Shown here: piece by piece, positions 59,998 through 64,000 of the stretch
Numbering within the stretch: the first letter of the stretch is position 1
Layout: the number at the start of each line of letters is the position of its first letter
Source: an uncultured Bacteroidales bacterium
GTDB lineage: Bacteria > Bacteroidota > Bacteroidia > Bacteroidales > P3
DNA: 64,000 bases
Direction: 5' to 3'
NCBI GenBank assembly: GCA_900318835.1
Contig: ONLW01000004.1
Span: forward strand, 1 to 64,000
Made by a program: the position numbers and the translations under genes
Notes under the pieces: model-generated
Told to the model about the DNA's origin: nothing
The model's database searches: none
What the model saw: the letters and a program-made list of their open reading frames with translations, nothing else

Positions 59998-61749
59998 TTA
60001 TATCAGCTGCATACTCTTTTTGATGCTCTCGATTTTGGCGTCGAGGGCGTCGTTGGTTTTGTCGAAGCAGTCCTTACAGCAGAGCTCGCCTTTGACGCCG
60101 AAGTAGAACTTAATCTTGGGTTCGGTGCCGCTGGGACGGACGGTGACTTTGTTGCCCTTGTCAGTGAAGAACTGTAGCACGTTGCTCTTTGGCAGGTTGA
60201 TTTTGGTGACTTTGCCGTTGATGAGGTCTTTGTTTTCAAGCACTTGGTAGTCTTTGATGCAGACCACTTTCTCGCCATCAATCTCGGCGGGCGGGTTGCT
60301 ACGGTAGTCGCGCATCATCTGCTGTATCTCTTCAGCGCCGCTCTTACCTTTGCGGACGACGCTGAGGAGGCCTTCCTTGTAGAAGCCGTACTCTTTGTAG
60401 ATGTCCATCAGGATGTCGAAGAATGTCTTGCCGTTCTCGCGGGCCCAGGCGGCAATCTCGGCAATCATTGAGCAGGCCACCACGGCATCCTTGTCGCGCA
60501 CAAAGTCGCCAATCATGTAGCCGTAGCTCTCTTCGCCGCCGGCGATGAAGGTCTCGATACCTTCGAGTTCCTTGATTTTGGCACCGATGAACTTGAAGCC
60601 GGTGAGCACGTCGTAAATCTTGATACCGGCGCGGGTGGCTATGTCGGCGGGTAGCTCGCTGGTGACGATGGTCTTCACCATGAATTCGTTGCCGGTGAGC
60701 ATCTTTTTCTCCTGCCACTGCTTGACGATATAGTAGATGAGAACACTCATGGTCTGGTTACCGTTGAGGAGCATCCACTCGCCGTCGGGGCGCTTGACGG
60801 CGACACCCACACGGTCGGCGTCGGGGTCGGAGGCGAAGACGATGTCGGCGTCAATCTCTTTGGCCAGCTCCACAGCCATCTTCATGGCTGCCTTCTCTTC
60901 GGGGTTGGGGCTGGGAGTAGTGGGGAAATTGCCGTCAGGCACGGCCTGAGCCTCCACGATGTTGACGTTGGTGAAGCCCAGCTGCTTGAGCATGCGCGGG
61001 ATGAGGGTGATGCCGGTGCCGTGGAGCGGTGTGTAGACTATCTTCACGTCGTGGTGTTTCTTGATAAGCTCGGGGTTTAGTGCGTTCTTTTCCACGCGCT
61101 CAAGGTAGACCTTGTCGACATCTTCGCCGATGATGGTGATATTTTTCTCGCCGCCGCTCATCTTGACGTCGGCGACGGACTTGATCTTCAGCACCTCGTC
61201 GATGACGGCGGTGTCATGCGGTGCGGTGAGCTGGCAGCCGTCGCTCCAGTAGGCTTTGTAGCCGTTGTACTCTTTGGGGTTGTGCGAGGCGGTGAGCATC
61301 ACGCCGGTGTGGCAGTGGAAGTGGCGTACGGCGAAGGAGAGTTCCGGTGTGGGACGCATGCTGTCGAAGAGGTAGACTTTAAAACCATTGGCGGCGAGGA
61401 CGTTGGCGGTAATCTCGGCAAACTCGCGACTGTGATTGCGGCTGTCGTGGCTGATGGCGGCACGCAGCTCATTTTCTTCCTTGAAGACCCCCTTCACGTA
61501 GTTGGCCAAGCCCTGGGTGGCCATGGCCACCGTGTATTTGTTCATGCGGTTGGTGCCCACGCCCATGATGCCGCGTAGGCCGCCGGTGCCGAACTCCAAG
61601 TGGCGGTAGAAACTCTCGTTGAGCTCATTTGGATTCTGCTCCGCCATGTCGCGGATGGCCTGTTTGGTGGCCTCGTCATATGCTCCGTCAAGCCAGCCCT
61701 GGGCGTTCTGTTTGGCGCTTTCGTCGATGTTGAGGGTATTGATATTCAT
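59998..61749 (-). CDS. Phosphoglucomutase/phosphomannomutase
   Basis: The 583-residue phosphohexomutase interconverts hexose 1- and 6-phosphates for glycan synthesis. FGTGGLRGIMGVG is the N-terminal signature, TASHNPKEYNGYK holds the phospho-serine, DPDADRVG is the metal loop, GGEESYG the sugar loop and VRPSGTEPKIKFY the phosphate loop. The length matches the PgcA-type long mutases (about 580 residues) and not the 450-residue ManB type. It is transcribed alone, with the xerD promoter close by on the other strand. Confidence 0.93.
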   Translation of the reverse strand: MNINTLNIDESAKQNAQGWLDGAYDEATKQAIRDMAEQNPNELNESFYRHLEFGTGGLRGIMGVGTNRMNKYTVAMATQGLANYVKGVFKEENELRAAISHDSRNHSREFAEITANVLAANGFKVYLFDSMRPTPELSFAVRHFHCHTGVMLTASHNPKEYNGYKAYWSDGCQLTAPHDTAVIDEVLKIKSVADVKMSGGEKNITIIGEDVDKVYLERVEKNALNPELIKKHHDVKIVYTPLHGTGITLIPRMLKQLGFTNVNIVEAQAVPDGNFPTTPSPNPEEKAAMKMAVELAKEIDADIVFASDPDADRVGVAVKRPDGEWMLLNGNQTMSVLIYYIVKQWQEKKMLTGNEFMVKTIVTSELPADIATRAGIKIYDVLTGFKFIGAKIKELEGIETFIAGGEESYGYMIGDFVRDKDAVVACSMIAEIAAWARENGKTFFDILMDIYKEYGFYKEGLLSVVRKGKSGAEEIQQMMRDYRSNPPAEIDGEKVVCIKDYQVLENKDLINGKVTKINLPKSNVLQFFTDKGNKVTVRPSGTEPKIKFYFGVKGELCCKDCFDKTNDALDAKIESIKKSMQLI

Positions 61750-61816
61750 GGTATATAGTATTTAATATTTAAAAGATAACTCGAAAACCTCTTTTTTATT
61801 GTGCGGCGAAAAAAAA

Positions 61817-61848
61817 TTTGCACGGACGGGAAAAGTTGTGTATTTTTG
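61817..61848 (+). promoter_or_regulatory. xerD-hpf promoter
   Basis: TTTG (61817-61820) and TATTTTTG (61841-61848) with a 20-bp spacer match the Bacteroidota consensus exactly. The start codon is 17 bp downstream. Confidence 0.82.
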
Positions 61849-61864
61849 CAAAATCAATGAGGAG

Positions 61865-62770
61865 ATGAAAGTCAACGAGGCCATAGAACGATTCCATAAT
61901 TACATTGCCAATGAGCGACGTATGGCGGCAGGAACGGTACGCAACTACGTTACCGACCTGAGGGATTTCTCCCTGTGGCTTGAGGAGCAGGGGGTGACCG
62001 ACCTCGACGAGGTTACGGCCCGCGAGGTGCGCTCGTGGCAGATGGAGCACATGGATCGTGGCGAGAACCCCGGTACCGTCAAGCGGCGCCTCTCGTCGCT
62101 TAGCAGTTGTTTCCGCTACCTGCGGCGGCACAACCTCTTCGATTCCGATATTATGGCCAAGGTCTCTGCACCCCGCCAGCCCAAGCGTCTACCCATCTTC
62201 TTCAAGGAGGGAGAACTGGAACACCTCTACGACGAGGGTCTCTTCCCCGACGACTTCATCGGGCGGCGCGACCGCCTCATGCTCCGCATGCTCTACGAGA
62301 CCGGCATCCGCCGCTCTGAGTTGGCAGGACTCAAAATCCAATCGGTCGACATCTCTTCTTTAACCATCAAAGTGTTGGGAAAGAGGAATAAGGAAAGAAT
62401 TGTTCCGATAGAATCTGAACTGGCACACAATATTTCGGAATATCTTGCGTTAAAGGAGCAGGAAAAAGGAGCAAGCGAATGGCTCTTCGTGGGTCGCAAA
62501 GGTGGTCAGATCACCGTGGAGGACATCTATCAAACGGTAAAGAAATATATGGCTCTCCTCTCCAATGCCGACCGCATTAGCCCCCACGTGTTCCGCCACA
62601 GCTTCGCCACTCATATACTGAACGAGGGAGGCAACATACAGGCCATCAAAGAACTGCTCGGCCACACCAAGTTGGAGACCACGGAGATATACACCCATGT
62701 CACCCGCGAGCACCTCAAAGAGGTCTACACCACCGCCCACCCACGGGCCGCAAAAACGAAAAGGAAATAA
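61865..62770 (+). CDS. xerD: Tyrosine recombinase XerC/XerD
   Basis: The 301-residue protein has an N-terminal SAM-like domain (VNEAIERFHNYIANERR) and a C-terminal catalytic domain. The catalytic residues are present: Arg in TGIRRSELAGL, HVFRHSFATHI (H-x-x-R), LGHTKLETT, and Tyr in IYTHV. Chromosomal Xer recombinases resolve dimers at dif. The context with hpf is standard for Bacteroidota, so this is the chromosomal copy and not a phage integrase. I chose the ATG just after a GAGGAG purine stretch; upstream in-frame codons overlap the promoter. No dif site was identified. Confidence 0.92.
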   Translation: MKVNEAIERFHNYIANERRMAAGTVRNYVTDLRDFSLWLEEQGVTDLDEVTAREVRSWQMEHMDRGENPGTVKRRLSSLSSCFRYLRRHNLFDSDIMAKVSAPRQPKRLPIFFKEGELEHLYDEGLFPDDFIGRRDRLMLRMLYETGIRRSELAGLKIQSVDISSLTIKVLGKRNKERIVPIESELAHNISEYLALKEQEKGASEWLFVGRKGGQITVEDIYQTVKKYMALLSNADRISPHVFRHSFATHILNEGGNIQAIKELLGHTKLETTEIYTHVTREHLKEVYTTAHPRAAKTKRK

Positions 62771-62793
62771 AAACAACAACCCATTAACATAAA

Positions 62794-62800
62794 AAGGAGG
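62794..62800 (+). promoter_or_regulatory. Strong Shine-Dalgarno site before hpf
   Basis: AAGGAGG lies 5 bases before the hpf start codon. Almost no other gene in this window has one, in keeping with the usual Bacteroidota pattern. Confidence 0.8.
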
Positions 62801-62805
62801 ATATT

Positions 62806-63093
62806 ATGAACACTATCATCAATTCGGTGAAATTCCGCGCCGACGAGAAACTCGAAAAATTCATCAACGACAAAGTCGCCAAGCTCGACCGCATGATTGA
62901 CAACGCTGTGAAGTGCGAAGTGACCCTCAAGGTCGACAAGCCCGAAAGCGATAATAATAAGATTGCCGAAATCCGTCTCAATGTGCCTGGCAAGGACCTT
63001 TTTGTCACCAAGCAGGCCGACACTTTCGAGCAGGCTGTTGCCGACGGTGTCGACACCCTCAAGGTGCAGATTGAGAAATACAAGAACGCCTAA
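62806..63093 (+). CDS. hpf: Ribosome hibernation-promoting factor (short form)
   Basis: The 95-residue protein shows the HPF/RaiA fold pattern: INSVKFRADEKLEKFINDKVAKL, then EVTLKVDKPESDNNKIAEIRL, a strand ending VPGKDLFVTK, and the helix FEQAVADGVDTLKVQIEKYK. It binds the 30S subunit in slow growth and blocks translation. There is no C-terminal dimerisation extension, so it is the short type. It shares an operon with xerD and is followed by a clear terminator. Confidence 0.92.
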   Translation: MNTIINSVKFRADEKLEKFINDKVAKLDRMIDNAVKCEVTLKVDKPESDNNKIAEIRLNVPGKDLFVTKQADTFEQAVADGVDTLKVQIEKYKNA

Positions 63094-63113
63094 ATTTCAT
63101 TGATAGATACAGA

Positions 63114-63147
63114 GAAAGCCGCGGAATTCCCGCGGCTTTCTTTTTTT
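63114..63147 (+). terminator. xerD-hpf terminator
   Basis: GAAAGCCGCGG pairs perfectly with CCGCGGCTTTC around a 5-nt loop and is followed by seven Ts. It can also serve the convergent tnaA. Confidence 0.92.
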
Positions 63148-63169
63148 ATCCAGACTTTCCTGAGGACAA

Positions 63170-64000
63170 TCAACCCAGTCTCTTGAACTGGCAGGTGAAG
63201 TGGCGCATCAGTTCGGCCTCCCAGGTGATCTCCAGACCGCGTTTGATGGTGTCGCGACGGTCGTAGACATTCTTGAGGGCGGCGGCGATGACGTCCATGT
63301 GGTTGTTGGTATACACGCGGCGCGGGATGCAGAGACGAACGAAGTCGTTGCCACCGAAGCGGTTCTCACGGGTCACGGGGTCACGGTCGGCCAGCACATA
63401 GCCGATCTCGCAGGCGCGGATACCGGCCTCGAGGTAGAGCTCGCAGGTGAGGGTCTGGGCGGGGAACTCCTCTTTCGGGATGTTGGTGAGCACCTTGTCG
63501 GCGTCGACGAAGATGGCGTGGCCACCGGCGGGACGCTGGTAGGGGATGCCGTACTCGTCGAGTTTCTGGGCGAGGTAGTGAACCTGTTTGATGCGGGTCT
63601 CAACCATTTCGAATTCAATGTTCTCCTTCAGACCGACGGCCAGGGCGTCCATGTCGCGTCCGTTCATGCCGCCGTAGGTGAGGAAGCCCTCGAAGGGGAT
63701 GCAGAACATCTTGGCACCTTCGTACCACTCTTTCTTTCTGGTGGCGATGAAGCCGCCCATGTTGACGAGGGCGTCCTTCTTGGCGCTCATGGTCATGCTG
63801 TCGGCATAGCCGAACATCTCCTTGCAGATCTCGCGCAGGGTCTTGTTCTCGTAGCCTTTTTCGCGGGTCTTGATGAAGTAGGCGTTCTCGATGAAGCGGG
63901 CGCTGTCGATGTTGACGGGCACACCGTATTTGTGGCAGAGCTCGCAGGTCTCGCGGATGTTCTGCATGCTGACAGGCTGGCCGCCGACGGTGTTGTTGGT
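63170..64000 (-). CDS. tnaA: Tryptophanase, C-terminal part (continues past the window edge)
   Basis: The visible 276 residues run from TNNTVGGQPVSMQNI to the stop. PLP motifs include DSARFIENAYFIK and the cofactor lysine in MTMSAKKDALVNMGG. The segments EGFLTYGGMNGRDMDALAVG, RPAGGHAIFVDA, and RRVYTNNHMDVIAAALKNVY follow the tryptophanase pattern seen in Bacteroides. The close relative tyrosine phenol-lyase has GKKDCLVN at the lysine, so AKKDALVN favours tryptophanase. The enzyme splits tryptophan to indole, pyruvate and ammonia. The N-terminus and promoter are outside the window. Confidence 0.88.
   Translation of the reverse strand, partial: TNNTVGGQPVSMQNIRETCELCHKYGVPVNIDSARFIENAYFIKTREKGYENKTLREICKEMFGYADSMTMSAKKDALVNMGGFIATRKKEWYEGAKMFCIPFEGFLTYGGMNGRDMDALAVGLKENIEFEMVETRIKQVHYLAQKLDEYGIPYQRPAGGHAIFVDADKVLTNIPKEEFPAQTLTCELYLEAGIRACEIGYVLADRDPVTRENRFGGNDFVRLCIPRRVYTNNHMDVIAAALKNVYDRRDTIKRGLEITWEAELMRHFTCQFKRLG

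Overview
This window comes from a Bacteroidota chromosome, most likely order Bacteroidales from an anaerobic host-associated niche; I cannot fix the family. The evidence is as follows. Promoters have the Bacteroidota form TTTG-N19/20-TAnnTTTG. Shine-Dalgarno sites are nearly absent. Two giant secreted proteins end in type IX secretion-like C-terminal domains. Lipoproteins are common, and there are fimbrillin/GLUG proteins, a DUF5606 protein, 3-aminobutyryl-CoA ammonia-lyase and tryptophanase. No tRNA, rRNA, IS element or CRISPR array was recognised.

Layout. Positions 1-5.99 kb are an accessory island of displaced Rhs C-terminal tips. Three copies of a 183-bp Rhs core end (one carries an extra 21 bp) each lead into a different toxin domain, and each toxin gene is followed within a few bases by a gene for an exported immunity-like protein. 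All three toxin domains look like metallopeptidases: HExxH, JAMM-like, and HExxHxxGxxD. A kinase-like gene with its own promoter sits between cassettes 1 and 2, and a fourth tip survives only as a fragment. From 6 to 18 kb are an unknown gene, a U32 peptidase, aroB, a smpB-lysC-lipoprotein operon, an AT-rich single-chain restriction-modification gene that looks inserted, and a Y-family polymerase/small protein/Dus operon.

Positions 18.1-26.2 kb hold a cobalamin riboswitch in front of a 2520-residue type IX-secreted protein. That protein has six copies of a module whose end resembles the transcobalamin C-terminal fold. I think this B12-controlled giant surface protein is the most interesting single system here. 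From 26.3 to 34.1 kb run cdd and an envelope group, ppiD, M23 peptidase, dxr, rseP and lptF-like. From 34.3 to 40.5 kb is a second giant surface protein, followed by a 62-residue peptide gene whose paralogue follows another surface protein gene at 57.6 kb.

The remainder is mostly housekeeping. It includes pyrK-pyrD-kinase, DUF5606, metG, a Ser/Arg-rich secreted protein, an aminotransferase-GtrA operon, a CoA-transferase alpha subunit with kal, recA-rel-mazG, an operon joining MntA/HepT with recR and a GH3 enzyme, a phosphohexomutase, xerD-hpf, and the 3' part of tnaA at the right edge. A family of long palindromes centred on CTACCATGGTAG lies in five intergenic regions. A pair of about 172-bp elements with inverted ends lies just upstream of pyrD and metG.
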